Shown here piece after piece: positions 1 to 9,631 of a stretch of 62,980 nucleotides of DNA. The position numbers were made by a program, and so were the translations under genes. How positions within the stretch are numbered: position 1 is the first letter of the stretch; the number at the start of each line of letters is the position of its first letter. The notes beneath the pieces are model-generated. The model did not search any database, was not told the DNA's origin, and saw only the letters and a list, made by a program, of their open reading frames with translations. Origin of the DNA: an uncultured Agrococcus sp. (lineage in GTDB: Bacteria; Actinomycetota; Actinomycetes; Actinomycetales; Microbacteriaceae); assembly GCF_945915485.1 (NCBI RefSeq), contig NZ_CAMEFJ010000007.1, positions 1 through 62,980 on the forward strand. Direction: 5' to 3'.

Positions 1-2
1 TA

Positions 3-281
3 CTGTTGACGGACGGACGATTCTCAGGCGGCACAACCGGCCTGTGCATCGGCCATATTGCACCGGAAGCGGTCGACGCAGGCCCGATCGCATTCCTGCG
101 CGATGGAGACATTATTCGTGTCGACATCGCCGCTCGCACACTCGACCTACTCGTCGACGACGCAGAGCTCGCCTCCCGGCGTGATGGCTGGGAGCCGCTG
201 CCGCCGCGCTACTCGCGCGGAGTCCTCGCCAAGTATTCAAAGCTGGTGAAGAGCGCCGCTCAGGGCGCTATCACCGGATAA
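3..281 (+). CDS. ilvD: Dihydroxy-acid dehydratase, C-terminal end (partial)
   Basis: This is the last 92 codons of a gene that begins before the window. The fragment opens with [10 protein letters not shown] followed by GHIAPEA, the conserved C-terminal signature of dihydroxy-acid dehydratase, the Fe-S enzyme that dehydrates dihydroxy acids in isoleucine and valine synthesis. It lies 21 bases before ilvB on the same strand, so it is probably the first gene of the ilvD-ilvB-ilvN-ilvC series. The in-frame TTG at 6 is internal and not a start. Confidence 0.93.
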   Translation: MLTDGRFSGGTTGLCIGHIAPEAVDAGPIAFLRDGDIIRVDIAARTLDLLVDDAELASRRDGWEPLPPRYSRGVLAKYSKLVKSAAQGAITG

Positions 282-302
282 ACGCGAACGAACGATATCG
301 AC

Positions 303-2084
303 ATGACTCATCCACGCCCCGCGCCGCCCAAGTCGGCGCCGAAAGTGCTGACCGGTTCCGGCGCGATCCTGAAATCACTCGAACTCCTCGGGGTGAAAGA
401 CGTCTTCGGCCTGCCCGGCGGCGCGATCATTCCGTTCTACGACGAACTCATGCAGCAGGATGAGATTCGACACATCCTCGTTCGGCACGAACAGGGCGCC
501 GGCCACGCTGCGGAAGGCTACGCATCATCGACCGGGAAGGTCGGCGTTGCGCTTGCGACGAGCGGCCCCGGCGCGACGAACCTCGTCACCGCAATCGCCG
601 ATGCCTTCATGGACTCCGTGCCGATGGTCGCGATCACGGGTCAGGTGTTCAGCCACCTCATGGGGACCGATGCGTTTCAGGAAGCGGACATCTCGGGCAT
701 CACGATGCCGATCACGAAGCACTCCTTCCTCGTTACGCGTCCGGAGGACGTACCGCGAGTGCTGCAGGAGGCCTTCCACATCGCCTCCACGGGACGCCCG
801 GGGCCCGTGCTCGTCGACGTCACGAAGGATGCCCAGCAGAACTCGGCGCCGTTCATCTGGCCCGAGCGCATCGAACTCCCCGGCTACCGTCCGGTGACGA
901 AAGCGCACGGCAAGCAGATCGTCGCGGCCGCCGAGCTGCTGATCGCCGCCGAGCGACCGATTCTGTACGTGGGCGGCGGCACGATCCGATCGCGCGCATC
1001 CGAAGAGGTACTTCGGCTCGCGGAACTCAGCGGAGCGCCCGTCGTGACGACGCTCATGGCACGCGGAGCCTTCCCCGACTCCCACAAGCAGCATCTCGGC
1101 ATGCCCGGAATGCACGGCACGGTTCCTGCCGTCCTCGGCTTGCAGGAGAGCGACCTCATCATCTCGCTCGGTGCTCGGTTCGACGACCGCGTGACCGGCA
1201 AAGTCAGTGAGTTTGCACCTGCTGCGAAGATCGTGCACATCGACATCGACCCCGCCGAGATCTCGAAGATCCGTACGGCGGATGTGCCCATCGTCGGCGA
1301 CGTGGGGGCGGTCGTCAACGACCTGATCGAGGCGTACGCGGAGCGGTCGGAGGCCGGAACAGCGAGCCAGGAGGCATGGTGGCAGCGCCTCGACGAGCTG
1401 CGCGAACGCTTCCCGCTCGGGTTCACGCCTCCCAGCGACGGGCTGCTCTCGCCTGAACACGTGATCGAACGCATCGGCGCTCTGACGGGACCGGAAGCGA
1501 TCTACGCGGCCGGCGTCGGTCAGCACCAGATGTGGGCGGCGCAGTTCATCAAGTACGAGCGACCGAACTCGTTCCTGAACTCCGGCGGTGCCGGAACGAT
1601 GGGATACGCGGTTCCCGCCGCGATGGGTGCGAAAGTCGCCGAGCCCGAGCGCACCGTGTGGGCGATCGACGGCGACGGCTGCTTCCAGATGACGAATCAG
1701 GAACTCGCGACCGCGACACTCAACAACATCCCGATCAAGGTCGCGATCATCAACAACTCGTCGCTCGGCATGGTGCGGCAGTGGCAGAACCTGTTCTACG
1801 ACGGACGCTACTCGTTCACCGACCTCGAGACCGGCCACGGCCAGAAGATGGTCCCGGATTTCGTGAAGCTGGGCGAAGCCTACGGAGCGCTTTCGATTCG
1901 CGTCACGAAGGAAGAGGAGGTCGATGACGCGATCGAACTCGCGCTGAAGACGAACGACCGGCCGGTTGTCATCGACTTCATCGTCTCCGCTGATTCGATG
2001 GTGTGGCCGATGGTGCCGCAGGGCGTCTCGAACTCCTTCGTGCAGTACGCCAAAGATCACAGCCCCGAGTGGGAGGAGGAGTAA
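303..2084 (+). CDS. ilvB: Acetolactate synthase, large (catalytic) subunit
   Basis: The 593-residue protein is a thiamine-diphosphate enzyme that condenses pyruvate with pyruvate or 2-oxobutyrate at the first common step of branched-chain amino acid synthesis. The cofactor-activating glutamate sits in [15 protein letters not shown] near residue 63. The ThDP/Mg motif [11 protein letters not shown] lies near residue 455, and FDDRVTGK near 310 belongs to the central domain. Length is normal for the family. Its TAA stop overlaps the ilvN ATG by one base, indicating translational coupling of the catalytic and regulatory subunits. Confidence 0.97.
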   Translation: MTHPRPAPPKSAPKVLTGSGAILKSLELLGVKDVFGLPGGAIIPFYDELMQQDEIRHILVRHEQGAGHAAEGYASSTGKVGVALATSGPGATNLVTAIADAFMDSVPMVAITGQVFSHLMGTDAFQEADISGITMPITKHSFLVTRPEDVPRVLQEAFHIASTGRPGPVLVDVTKDAQQNSAPFIWPERIELPGYRPVTKAHGKQIVAAAELLIAAERPILYVGGGTIRSRASEEVLRLAELSGAPVVTTLMARGAFPDSHKQHLGMPGMHGTVPAVLGLQESDLIISLGARFDDRVTGKVSEFAPAAKIVHIDIDPAEISKIRTADVPIVGDVGAVVNDLIEAYAERSEAGTASQEAWWQRLDELRERFPLGFTPPSDGLLSPEHVIERIGALTGPEAIYAAGVGQHQMWAAQFIKYERPNSFLNSGGAGTMGYAVPAAMGAKVAEPERTVWAIDGDGCFQMTNQELATATLNNIPIKVAIINNSSLGMVRQWQNLFYDGRYSFTDLETGHGQKMVPDFVKLGEAYGALSIRVTKEEEVDDAIELALKTNDRPVVIDFIVSADSMVWPMVPQGVSNSFVQYAKDHSPEWEEE

Positions 2085-2590
2085 TGTCCCACGTTCTCTC
2101 GCTTCTCGTCGAAGACAAGCCGGGTCTGCTGACTCGTGTCGCAGGGCTCTTCGCCCGCAGAGGCTTCAACATCGAATCACTTGCGGTCGGAAAGACCGAA
2201 GTTCCCGGCCTCAGCCGCATTACCGTTGTCGTCGATGTGGAAGATCTACCGCTCGAACAGGTGACGAAGCAGCTGAACAAGCTCGTCAACGTCGTCAAGA
2301 TCGTCGAGCTCGACCCGGGCGCATCCGTGCAACGGGAGCACCTGCTCATCAAGGTGCGAGTGGATGCCGGCACCCGTGCGCAGGTGCTGGAGATCATCAA
2401 CCTGTTCCGTGCGCGTGCCGTTGACGTCACGACGGACGCGCTCGTGATCGAGGTGACCGGCGACACTGCGAAGTGCCAGGCGCTCGTCAAGCTGCTCGAG
2501 CCGTTCGGGATCAAGGAAATCGCACAGTCCGGCCTGCTCGCGATCGGTCGGGGGTCCAAGTCGATCTCCGAGCGCGCGCTCAGGCACTAA
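2084..2590 (+). CDS. ilvN: Acetolactate synthase, small (regulatory) subunit
   Basis: A 168-residue ACT-domain protein that binds valine and activates the IlvB subunit. The start is set at ATG 2084, which overlaps the ilvB stop (TAATG) and follows GGGAGGAGG. It gives the classic N-terminus [20 protein letters not shown] with ARRGFNIESLAVG, the ACT motif, within residues 1-35. The second half (about 85-165) matches the C-terminal regulatory domain. A longer reading frame starting at 2003 would run inside ilvB and is rejected. Confidence 0.96.
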   Translation: MSHVLSLLVEDKPGLLTRVAGLFARRGFNIESLAVGKTEVPGLSRITVVVDVEDLPLEQVTKQLNKLVNVVKIVELDPGASVQREHLLIKVRVDAGTRAQVLEIINLFRARAVDVTTDALVIEVTGDTAKCQALVKLLEPFGIKEIAQSGLLAIGRGSKSISERALRH

Positions 2591-2620
2591 CTACGTACAA
2601 ATTACGAGAGAGGAATCACC

Positions 2621-3646
2621 ATGACAGACGTCGTGTACGACGCGGATGCAGATCTCAGCATCATCCAGCAGAAGAAGGTAGCGGTCATCGGCTACGGCTC
2701 GCAGGGGCACGCGCAGGCGCTGAACCTGCGCGACTCGGGAGTCGACGTTCGCATCGGTCTGCAGCCGAACTCGAAGTCTCGCCAGAAAGCCGAGGAGGCC
2801 GGATTCACGGTCGGCACGCCGCGCGAGGTCTCCGACTGGGCGGATGTCATCGTCATCCTGGCGCCGGATCAGCACCAGCGCGGTCTGTACGCAGACGAAG
2901 TCGCCCCCGCGCTCAACGAGGGCAAAACCATCCTGTTCAGCCACGGTTTCAACATCCGCTTCGGTTATATCGAGGCACCGGAAGGCGTCGACGTCGTACT
3001 TGTCGCCCCGAAGGGCCCCGGCCACACCGTTCGTCGCGAGTACGAAGCCGGCCGCGGTGTTCCCGTCATCGCTGCGGTCGAGGTCGATGCGACCGGTAGG
3101 GCCTGGGATCTCGCATGGTCGTACGCCAGCGCGATCGGCGGCCTGCGCTCCGGTGGTATCAAGACAACCTTCACGGAAGAGACCGAGAGCGACCTGTTCG
3201 GTGAGCAGGCCGTGCTCTGCGGTGGCGTATCCGCGCTCGTGCAGAACGGTTTCGAGGTACTGACCGAGGCCGGTTACCAGCCCGAGATCGCCTACTTCGA
3301 GGTGCTGCACGAGCTCAAGCTCATCGTCGACCTCATGTGGGAGGGCGGCATCGCCAAGCAGCGCTGGTCGGTCTCCGACACGGCAGAATACGGTGACTAT
3401 GTCTCGGGCCCGCGCGTTGTCGACGAGCGCGTCAAGGAGAACATGCAGGCCGTTCTCGCCGACATCCAGTCGGGCGCCTTCGCGAAGCGCTTCATCGAGG
3501 ACCAGGATGCAGGTGCACCCGAGTTCAAGGCGCTGCGAGAGAAGGCCGAGGGTCACTCGATCGAGGCGACGGGGCGCAAGCTCCGCGGCATGTTCGCATG
3601 GACCCAGCCCGACGAGGACTACACGGACGGAAGCGCTGCTCGCTGA
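2621..3646 (+). CDS. ilvC: Ketol-acid reductoisomerase (NADP+)
   Basis: This 341-residue class I enzyme isomerises and reduces acetolactate to the dihydroxy acid used by IlvD. The Rossmann motif [17 protein letters not shown] lies near residue 26, and [11 protein letters not shown] near 130 is a family signature. The C-terminal knotted domain contains [15 protein letters not shown] with metal-ligand glutamates. The start follows GAGAGGAATCACC. It is 30 bases after ilvN on the same strand and completes the ilv set. Confidence 0.97.
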   Translation: MTDVVYDADADLSIIQQKKVAVIGYGSQGHAQALNLRDSGVDVRIGLQPNSKSRQKAEEAGFTVGTPREVSDWADVIVILAPDQHQRGLYADEVAPALNEGKTILFSHGFNIRFGYIEAPEGVDVVLVAPKGPGHTVRREYEAGRGVPVIAAVEVDATGRAWDLAWSYASAIGGLRSGGIKTTFTEETESDLFGEQAVLCGGVSALVQNGFEVLTEAGYQPEIAYFEVLHELKLIVDLMWEGGIAKQRWSVSDTAEYGDYVSGPRVVDERVKENMQAVLADIQSGAFAKRFIEDQDAGAPEFKALREKAEGHSIEATGRKLRGMFAWTQPDEDYTDGSAAR

Positions 3647-3750
3647 CGCTCGGAGCGCATCCGTCGGTGAGAGCTGTGCGTGTTGGTTGCGACGCCGAGC
3701 GCGCCGCAACGTGACGGCTCGGCAGCACGCTAGAGCTCTGTAATCGGCGC

Positions 3751-3809
3751 CGAGGGTGCGAAAAACTTCGAAACGTGACCGTCACGTTTCGAAGTTTTTC
3801 GCACCCTCG
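3751..3809. terminator. Perfect 29-bp-arm palindrome after ilvC
   Basis: Bases 3751-3779 are an exact reverse complement of 3781-3809 around a single C at 3780. The arms carry an A5/T5 tract next to the motif CTTCGAAACG. The element lies about 105 bases after the ilvC stop and about 110 bases before the transporter start, with genes on both sides pointing rightward. A role as transcription terminator is inferred. Such long perfect arms without bulge are unusual and could also serve as a protein-binding site or mobile-repeat relic. A weaker GTTGCG/CGCAAC hairpin at 3678-3702 may be the nearer ilvC terminator. Confidence 0.6.
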
Positions 3810-3920
3810 CGGTAGCTAGCGCGGTGCGGCTCCGGCGCACGGGTCGCGTTACCTCCTGTTAACTTCCAAGAGGCACTATGTGCATATGCATTCCACCCTT
3901 GTGCGTCGTTTGCTCCCCGC

Positions 3921-5159
3921 ATGAGCGAAGTCGACACCGTCAAGAGCGCGTCACAGCCAACTGAGACGCCAGCCGTAACAGCTGAGAAGACGCTGCGCAG
4001 CCCCCTCGCCGGGTTGCCCGTCAGTGCTCGCACGAGGAGCATCGTCGAATGGTTCGTCGTTGTCGCGGCCGTCTACGTGCTCATCACGGCCGTCTCCGGC
4101 ATCGGTTCCGGATTCAAGATGGCGGTGGGCGATCAGGCCGGTGAACTGTTCCAGTTCGCGGCCAATCCGTTCGTCGGGCTCGTCATCGGCATCCTGGCAA
4201 CCGTCCTGACGCAGTCGTCCTCGACGACGACCGCCATAACGGTAGGGATGGTCGCCGGCGGTCTGCCTATCGAGATCGCGATCCCGATCCTGCTGGGCGC
4301 AAATATCGGAACCACCGTCACATCGACGCTCGTCAGCTTGGGTATGGCCCGGGACAAAGACGTGTTCCGCAGAGCGTTCGGCGCAGCCAGTGTGCACGAT
4401 ATGTACAACCTGCTGTCGGTGCTGATCTTCCTCCCGCTGGAGTTGATGTTCGGCATTCTCCAGCACGCCTCCGACTGGCTTGCAGCCCAGACGGGCGGGT
4501 CCGACGGCGGCCCCGTCGCTGCCGTCTTCGGCGCTATCGGTGCCGGTGTTAAAGCCTTCACCGAACCCGGCGTGAACGTGCTGCAGTGGGCAGTGAGTCC
4601 GCTCCCGGGCGTCTGGGCAGGAATCGTGCTGATCCTGCTCGGCGTCGTGCTCATCCTGGCGGTCATCAACCTCATCGGCAAGCTGCTCAAGGTGCTGCTG
4701 GTCGGGCGCGCCGAACGGGTATTCCACACGGCGATCGGCCGCGGCCCCATGAGCGGGATCCTCTCCGGCACGCTCATCACGGTCATGGTGCAGTCGTCCT
4801 CGACGACGACGAGCCTAGCGGTGCCGCTCGTGGGTTCCGGCAAGTTCTCCGTGAAGCAGATCTTCCCCTTCACCGTCGGCGCAAACATCGGTACGACGCT
4901 GACCGCGCTCATCGCTGCATTCGCGTTCACGGGCGTCGAGGGCCAGGCCGCACTGCAGGCGGCATTCGTGCACGTTCTGTACAACCTGTTCTGCGCGGTC
5001 GTGATCTTCGGCGTCCCGTTCCTGCGCCCCATCCCGGTTGCAGCGGCGCAGTGGCTCGCGCGTATCGGCGCCGAGAACAAGCTCTACGTCGTTGCCTGGG
5101 TGCTCGGCATCTTCCTCGTCATCCCCGGGCTCCTGCTGCTCGCTACGGTGCTGCTGTGA
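3921..5159 (+). CDS. Na+/phosphate symporter family protein (NptA-like)
   Basis: A 412-residue integral membrane protein of the Na/Pi cotransporter family. Two inverted repeats each carry the hallmark QSSSTTT motif (near residues 95 and 292) followed by GANIGTTVTS and GANIGTTLTA. These are the paired hairpins that form the substrate and sodium site. About 8-10 membrane segments are visible. The N-terminus of about 40 residues is hydrophilic and probably cytoplasmic. Phosphate specificity follows from the family. The small downstream gene overlaps its stop and is probably co-translated. Confidence 0.88.
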   Translation: MSEVDTVKSASQPTETPAVTAEKTLRSPLAGLPVSARTRSIVEWFVVVAAVYVLITAVSGIGSGFKMAVGDQAGELFQFAANPFVGLVIGILATVLTQSSSTTTAITVGMVAGGLPIEIAIPILLGANIGTTVTSTLVSLGMARDKDVFRRAFGAASVHDMYNLLSVLIFLPLELMFGILQHASDWLAAQTGGSDGGPVAAVFGAIGAGVKAFTEPGVNVLQWAVSPLPGVWAGIVLILLGVVLILAVINLIGKLLKVLLVGRAERVFHTAIGRGPMSGILSGTLITVMVQSSSTTTSLAVPLVGSGKFSVKQIFPFTVGANIGTTLTALIAAFAFTGVEGQAALQAAFVHVLYNLFCAVVIFGVPFLRPIPVAAAQWLARIGAENKLYVVAWVLGIFLVIPGLLLLATVLL

Positions 5160-5467
5160 CGAACGACGAGGATGCCCTGAACGGCCGGGAAGAGAACACC
5201 GAGTCGCTCGAACAGCAGTTGGAACGGCTGCTCGAAGACGCCGAATTCACAGTAGCCTCCCTGCGCCGCGAGCTTGACGGGGCACGGAGCCGCCGCGAGC
5301 AGGAGGCCATGCTGCGAGCGCAGCACGCTGAGATCGACCGCTTGCGGGAGCACCTTGCGGAAGCGCAGGTGCACTGGGGCGCAGTGCGCGAGTTCTTCGA
5401 GGCAGCGTTACGTGAATTGAGCAGCGACCAGCAGGACGACGATTCCTCCGGCGAGGGACAGGGCTGA
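5156..5467 (+). CDS. Small acidic coiled-coil protein coupled to the Na/Pi symporter
   Basis: A 103-residue soluble protein of unknown function. The start is GTG 5156 in a GTGA overlap with the transporter stop. Residues about 15-85 are a continuous charged helix rich in Glu, Arg and Leu (ESLEQQLERLLEDAEF, RREQEAMLRAQHAEIDRLRE), predicted to form a coiled coil. The tail is acidic. The coupling suggests it regulates or assembles with the transporter; related phosphate symporters often carry a cytoplasmic helical PhoU-like domain. That link is inference only. Confidence 0.7.
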   Translation: MTNDEDALNGREENTESLEQQLERLLEDAEFTVASLRRELDGARSRREQEAMLRAQHAEIDRLREHLAEAQVHWGAVREFFEAALRELSSDQQDDDSSGEGQG

Positions 5468-5501
5468 CAATGCGCGCACACCCTGTCCGGCGTGCGGCCC
5501 A

Positions 5502-5579
5502 GACGTATGGATTTTCGTGCATCGGTGCCGAATGTATGGAAATCGGCCCGACATTCGGGAAAACCCATACATTCGGCAC
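5502..5579. repeat. Copy 1 of the CCATACATT intergenic repeat family
   Basis: A degenerate intergenic copy that reads best on the minus strand: GTGCCGAATGTATGG, then CCCGAATGTCGGG, then TTTCCATACATTCGG, then TCCATACGT. The same blocks in the same order occur at 62704-62784 and 62900-62980, and part of the order at 10771-10851. It lies between the Na/Pi gene pair and tRNA-Gly and has no reading frame of its own. Confidence 0.7.
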
Positions 5580-5599
5580 ATTTGGTGGCGTGTGGTGGC

Positions 5600-5765
5600 G
5601 CTCGGTACGATTCCCGGAACCGTTGGAGTGGGCAATCACTGGAGCGGGTGACGGGCGTGAGTGTCCGGTGGACGGTCACGAAGGAATGCGCTGGCGGCGC
5701 ATGTCGCCGCTCGGCACGATTCTCGGAACGAATGCTCTGTCGAAGACTGTGGAGCGGGTGACGGG
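5600..5765. repeat. Tandem partial duplication of the tRNA-Gly 3' end and flank
   Basis: The block GCTCGG(T/C)ACGATTC(C/T)CGGAAC begins at 5600 and again at 5709. The 16-base string TGGAGCGGGTGACGGG (5640-5655, again at 5750-5765) ends both units. In the second unit this string is the 3' end of tRNA-Gly plus its encoded CCA. The first unit is therefore a detached copy of the tRNA tail about 110 bases downstream of it. Such duplications are typical of integration sites in tRNA genes, but only about 110 bases separate the copies and no integrase is present. Confidence 0.6.
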
Positions 5766-5823
5766 AATCGAACCCGCGCCGGCTGCTTGGGAAGCAGCAG
5801 TTCTACCATTGAACTACACCCGC
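5750..5823 (-). tRNA. tRNA-Gly (anticodon CCC)
   Basis: Read on the minus strand the cloverleaf is complete. The acceptor stem GCGGGTG pairs with CACCCGC, the D arm contains TAGTTCAATGG, and the anticodon stem GCTGC/GCAGC encloses the loop TTCCCAA with anticodon CCC. The T arm contains GGTTCGATTCC. The 3' CCA is encoded (5750-5752). It decodes GGG. A truncated copy of its 3' end lies just downstream. Confidence 0.93.
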
Positions 5824-5948
5824 GAATGTTCGATGCCGGAGCATCGGACAGCATCCAGCATAGTGCAGATACGAGGCGAGCAAGGCGGTTAGCAAGCGGC
5901 GTGGTCGCGGCCTAGGCTTGAAGAACAACTTCGAGCGCGGGAGAGCAC

Positions 5949-7655
5949 ATGAGCAATGAAGGCACTGTCGGCATGACCGGCCCTGTCGATCCGGCGAGTA
6001 CGGATGCGTGGGCAGCGCTTACGTCGCACGCGAGCGCCTTCGAGCCCGATCTGCGAGCATGGTTCGAACGTGATCCGGATCGTGCCGACCGTCTCACGAA
6101 GTCCGCTGCGGGTCTCCGTGTCGATGTGTCGAAGAATCTCGTGGCCGATGAGACGCTCGGCCTGCTGCAGCAACTTGCGGCTGAGACCGATGTCCTCGGC
6201 AAGCGCGACGCGATGCTGAGGGGTGAGCGCATCAATACGACCGAGGACCGTGCGGTGCTGCACACAGCGCTGCGTCGTCCCGAGGGTTCCGATCCGGCGC
6301 TGATCGTGGACGGTCAGGATGTGGATGCCGACGTCCGTGAGGTGCTGGGTCGCGTGTATGCGTTTGCCGAGCGGGTGCGATCCGGTGCGTGGACGGGCGC
6401 CACGGGCAAGCGCGTCGCGACGGTCGTGAATATCGGCATCGGCGGTTCTGATCTCGGCCCGGTCATGGCCTACGAAGCGCTGCGCCCCTACGTTGCCGAG
6501 GGGCTCGAATGCCGTTTCATCTCGAACATCGACCCGACCGATCTCGCCGAGAAGACCCGCGATCTCGACCCTGAGACGACCCTGTTCATCATCGCGTCGA
6601 AGACGTTCGGCACGCTCGAGACGTTGACGAACGCGCGCCTAGCGCGTGAGTGGCTCTGGCGGCAGCTGATCGCCCTCGGTGCCATCGAAGACGATGACGA
6701 AGGTCGGTCCGAAGCGGTGGCGAAGCACTTCGTCGCCGTGTCGACGGCGCTCGATCGAGTGGCCGAATTCGGCATCGACACCGAGAATGCGTTCGGATTC
6801 TGGGATTGGGTCGGTGGCCGCTACTCGCTCGATTCTGCGATCGGCACGTCGCTCGCCATCGCTATCGGACCGGAGAGCTTCGAGGATTTCCTGGCCGGCT
6901 TCCACGCGATGGACGAGCATTTCGCGACGGCGCCTCCTGAGGACAACGTCCCGCTCCTGATGGGGCTGCTGAACGTCTGGTACGCGAACTTCCTGGGCGC
7001 GCACACGCACGCTGTACTGCCGTATTCGCAGTACCTCCACCGATTCCCGGCGTATCTGCAGCAGCTGACGATGGAGTCGAACGGCAAGTCGGTGCGCAGC
7101 GACGGCGTGCCCGTCACCGTCGATACCGGTGAGGTGTTCTGGGGCGAGCCCGGCACGAACGGACAGCACGCGTTCTACCAGCTCATCCACCAGGGCACCC
7201 GACTCGTGCCGGCAGACTTCATCGCGTTCGCGAATCCGGCGCATCCGCTCGACGACGGTGGGCAGGACGTGCACGATCTGTTCATGGCGAACTTCTTCGC
7301 GCAGACGAAAGCGCTCGCATTCGGCAAGACTGCCGAGGAGGTGCGCGAGGAGGGCACGCAGGAGCACATCGTCAGCGCTCGGGTTTTCTCGGGCAATCGT
7401 CCGACCACCTCGATTCTCGCGTCGCGGCTGACCCCGTCGGTGCTCGGGCAGCTGATCGCACTGTACGAGCACATCACGTTCGTACAGGGCGCCATATGGG
7501 GTATCGACTCGTTCGACCAGTGGGGCGTTGAGCTCGGCAAGCAGCTCGCGTTGCAGATCGCACCAGCGCTGAACGGCGATCGGGATGCGCTCGCGAAGCA
7601 GGACGCATCCACCCGCGCAGCCATCGAGCACTATCTGGCCGAGCGCAGTCGTTAG
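5949..7655 (+). CDS. pgi: Glucose-6-phosphate isomerase
   Basis: A 568-residue cytosolic enzyme that interconverts glucose-6-phosphate and fructose-6-phosphate. Family signatures are present: [11 protein letters not shown] near residue 161, [13 protein letters not shown] near 218, the [10 protein letters not shown] phosphate/active-site segment near 375 and [18 protein letters not shown] near 397. Length matches the long bacterial form. The start ATG 5949 follows GGGAGAG; a second in-frame ATG at 5982 is possible but lacks a better ribosome site. Confidence 0.97.
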   Translation: MSNEGTVGMTGPVDPASTDAWAALTSHASAFEPDLRAWFERDPDRADRLTKSAAGLRVDVSKNLVADETLGLLQQLAAETDVLGKRDAMLRGERINTTEDRAVLHTALRRPEGSDPALIVDGQDVDADVREVLGRVYAFAERVRSGAWTGATGKRVATVVNIGIGGSDLGPVMAYEALRPYVAEGLECRFISNIDPTDLAEKTRDLDPETTLFIIASKTFGTLETLTNARLAREWLWRQLIALGAIEDDDEGRSEAVAKHFVAVSTALDRVAEFGIDTENAFGFWDWVGGRYSLDSAIGTSLAIAIGPESFEDFLAGFHAMDEHFATAPPEDNVPLLMGLLNVWYANFLGAHTHAVLPYSQYLHRFPAYLQQLTMESNGKSVRSDGVPVTVDTGEVFWGEPGTNGQHAFYQLIHQGTRLVPADFIAFANPAHPLDDGGQDVHDLFMANFFAQTKALAFGKTAEEVREEGTQEHIVSARVFSGNRPTTSILASRLTPSVLGQLIALYEHITFVQGAIWGIDSFDQWGVELGKQLALQIAPALNGDRDALAKQDASTRAAIEHYLAERSR

Positions 7656-7783
7656 CGTGCACGGCACGCCGGCAGGTCCGCGGCGCGGCCGTCGACGGTC
7701 AGACGCGCTGCGTTCACTATCGCGGCTCGCTCAATGCCGTCGCGATCAAGTTCCGGTGCCGAACTGCTTGGAAATTGGCGGAA

Positions 7784-7840
7784 CGCACTGAGCTGCTTCC
7801 TTTTCGGGTGTTCTCACCAAAAAGGAAGCAGTTCAGTGCG
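7784..7840. terminator. Hairpin between convergent pgi and ABC exporter genes
   Basis: Arms 7784-7804 and 7820-7840 are 21 bases long with one G-T-type mismatch and a 15-base loop. The arm ends CCTTTT / AAAAGG, so either direction of transcription gives a stem followed or flanked by a T run. It sits between two convergent genes and most likely ends both transcripts. The upstream string GAACTGCTT (7761-7769) is also complementary to the right arm and could form an alternative stem. GTGCCGAACTGCTTGG just before resembles the start of the CCATACATT repeat family. Confidence 0.65.
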
Positions 7841-7864
7841 CGAAAGGCTCGTTTTCTCGCTGCC

Positions 7865-8644
7865 CTACCGCACCGGCGTACGGGGGAAGCGCCACGCGGC
7901 GAGCACGAGTGCGACCAGGATGATGCCGAGGCACCAGAGGATGGACACGAGCGGCTGTCCTTCTCCTCCGACCAGGGCCGACCTGATCGTCTCGATGATG
8001 GGAGTCACCGGTTGGTACTCGGCAACGGGAGCGATCCAGTCGGGCATCGTCTCGATCGGTACGAATGCGCTCGAGAGATAGGGCAGGAACAGGATGATGA
8101 ATCCGTAACCGTTCGCAGCCTCAGGGCTGCCTGCGATCAGCCCGATAACAGCGAACACGCTGGTGACCGCGAGGATCCAGAGCGTGACGATGCCGAGTGC
8201 CGCGATCCAGCCCCCGAGGTCGGCGTCCGGCCGGAAGCCGATCGCGAAGGCGACGCCGATCACGACCGCCGTCGCAACCAGATTGCGCACGACACTTGCG
8301 ATCACGTGTCCGACGATCGATGTTGATGCGACGAACGGCATGGTTCGATAGCGAAGCATGGCGCCCGCCGTCATGTCGCGACTGACGGAGACTGCGGTCG
8401 AGGATGCGCCGAAGCCTGCGCAGGTCAGGATGATGCCGGGCACGACGTAGTCGATGTAGCGGCCGTCGCCCTGAATCGCACCTCCGAACACGACGGTGAA
8501 CATGAGCATCAGCATCACGGGTAGCGCAATGGCCATGAGCAGGCCCTCGCCGTCCCGAATGCTGTGCAGGAGGCTGCGCCGGATGAATACGCCGCTTGAG
8601 CTCAGTGTCGATACACCAGTCGCTGGCGTCGTTGTCGTGGTCAT
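7865..8644 (-). CDS. ABC-2 type exporter permease
   Basis: A 259-residue membrane protein of the DrrB/ABC-2 type. Six hydrophobic segments are visible starting with LLMAIALPVMLMLMFTVVFGG, and the C-terminal half holds NGYGFIILFLPYLSSAFVP, typical of this family. It overlaps the ATPase gene by four bases and pairs with it to form a drug or lipid exporter. Its genetic linkage to a divergent TetR regulator suggests inducible efflux. The substrate cannot be told from sequence. Confidence 0.87.
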   Translation of the reverse strand: MTTTTTPATGVSTLSSSGVFIRRSLLHSIRDGEGLLMAIALPVMLMLMFTVVFGGAIQGDGRYIDYVVPGIILTCAGFGASSTAVSVSRDMTAGAMLRYRTMPFVASTSIVGHVIASVVRNLVATAVVIGVAFAIGFRPDADLGGWIAALGIVTLWILAVTSVFAVIGLIAGSPEAANGYGFIILFLPYLSSAFVPIETMPDWIAPVAEYQPVTPIIETIRSALVGGEGQPLVSILWCLGIILVALVLAAWRFPRTPVR

Positions 8645-9507
8645 GCCGCTACCTCCTCGATCTGTGTGAGTTTCGCGAATGCGTCTTCAAGGCTGGGGGA
8701 GCGCAGCTCTACACGAGCGCCGTTGTCTCTCTGCATGCGTTCGAGGGCCGCTGCGACGGATGCCCGGGTGCCGTCGGTTTCGACGCGCTCCAGCACGCTG
8801 CCCGCTGTGTCGACGAGTACGACCGATTGGCCGCCCACGAGCGCGGTGAGTTCGCCGACCGTTCCGTCGGCCACGATTCCACCGCGATGCAGCACCGTGA
8901 CGCGGTCGGCGAGCGCTTCGGCTTCGTCGAGCGTCTGCGTCGTCAGAAGAACTGTCGTTCCGTCGATCGCGAGCTGCCGGATGTCGTCCCAGACTCGCGC
9001 GCGGCTCACAGGGTCCAGGCCGGTCGTCGGTTCGTCGAGAATCAGCACTTTTGCGGGCGCGATCAGGCTCGCTGCAAGGTCGAGGCGGCGGCGCATCCCG
9101 CCCGAATATGTTCGAACGGCTTTACGCCCCGCTGCGGCGAGATCCAGTCGTTCGAGCAGTTCGTCCGCTCGGTTCGTCGCGGTGCGCCCGAGCCCGAGGA
9201 GCTTGCCGAGCATGGCGAGATTCTCGCGCCCGGTCAGCAGCTCGTCGAGCGAGGTTGCCTGGCCGGTGACTCTGACCAAGGAGCGCACGGTGCTCGCGTC
9301 CCGAACCACGTCGTGGCCCAGTACGCGAGCCGTCCCGGCGTCCGGGCGGATGAGCGTCGTCAGGATCGAGACCAGCGTCGTCTTACCGGCACCGTTCGGG
9401 CCCAGCAGCGCAACGACTCCGCCGTCGATCGTCATGTTCAGATTGTTCAGTACGCGCTGGTGCCGGAAGGACTTCTGCAGCGCTCGAACTTCGATCACCG
9501 GTGTCAC
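8641..9507 (-). CDS. ABC exporter ATP-binding protein (DrrA-like)
   Basis: A 288-residue ATPase using the GTG start at 9507, chosen because GGAGGT lies seven bases upstream. The longer open frame to 9657 would cross the operator region and reads as low-complexity Tyr/Cys/Thr sequence. Walker A is GPNGAGKT, the signature is YSGGMRRRLDLA, Walker B is VLILDEPTTGLDP, and the C-terminal DrrA-type extension (ALERMQRDNGARVELRSPSLEDAFAKLT) is present. It energises the adjacent permease and is likely repressed by the divergent TetR protein. Confidence 0.92.
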   Translation of the reverse strand: MTPVIEVRALQKSFRHQRVLNNLNMTIDGGVVALLGPNGAGKTTLVSILTTLIRPDAGTARVLGHDVVRDASTVRSLVRVTGQATSLDELLTGRENLAMLGKLLGLGRTATNRADELLERLDLAAAGRKAVRTYSGGMRRRLDLAASLIAPAKVLILDEPTTGLDPVSRARVWDDIRQLAIDGTTVLLTTQTLDEAEALADRVTVLHRGGIVADGTVGELTALVGGQSVVLVDTAGSVLERVETDGTRASVAAALERMQRDNGARVELRSPSLEDAFAKLTQIEEVAA

Positions 9508-9540
9508 GGCGACCACCTCCAAATTCTGTGTATAAAGCAG

Positions 9541-9604
9541 ACAGTGTGTGTAACAGACAGTATGCATGACATACAGTGTGCGTGCAACACAGTATGTTTG
9601 ATAT
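9541..9604. promoter_or_regulatory. Four 16-bp direct repeats: operator between exporter and TetR gene
   Basis: ACAG(T)(G/A)TG begins at 9541, 9557, 9573 and 9589, an exact 16-base period, with units alternating GTG and ATG. The block fills the gap between the divergent ATPase and TetR starts. On the minus strand TTGCAC, 17 bases, CATACT reads as a promoter inside the repeats. Binding by the adjacent TetR protein at this site, repressing both genes, is inferred. The direct-repeat phasing is atypical because most TetR operators are single palindromes. Confidence 0.7.
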
Positions 9605-9631
9605 ACCGTTGAGAGTGAGGGAAGGGACGGT

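Noticed and set aside
525-2060. 511-codon minus-strand open frame
   Set aside because: Exact antisense of ilvB; composition is that of a shadow frame.
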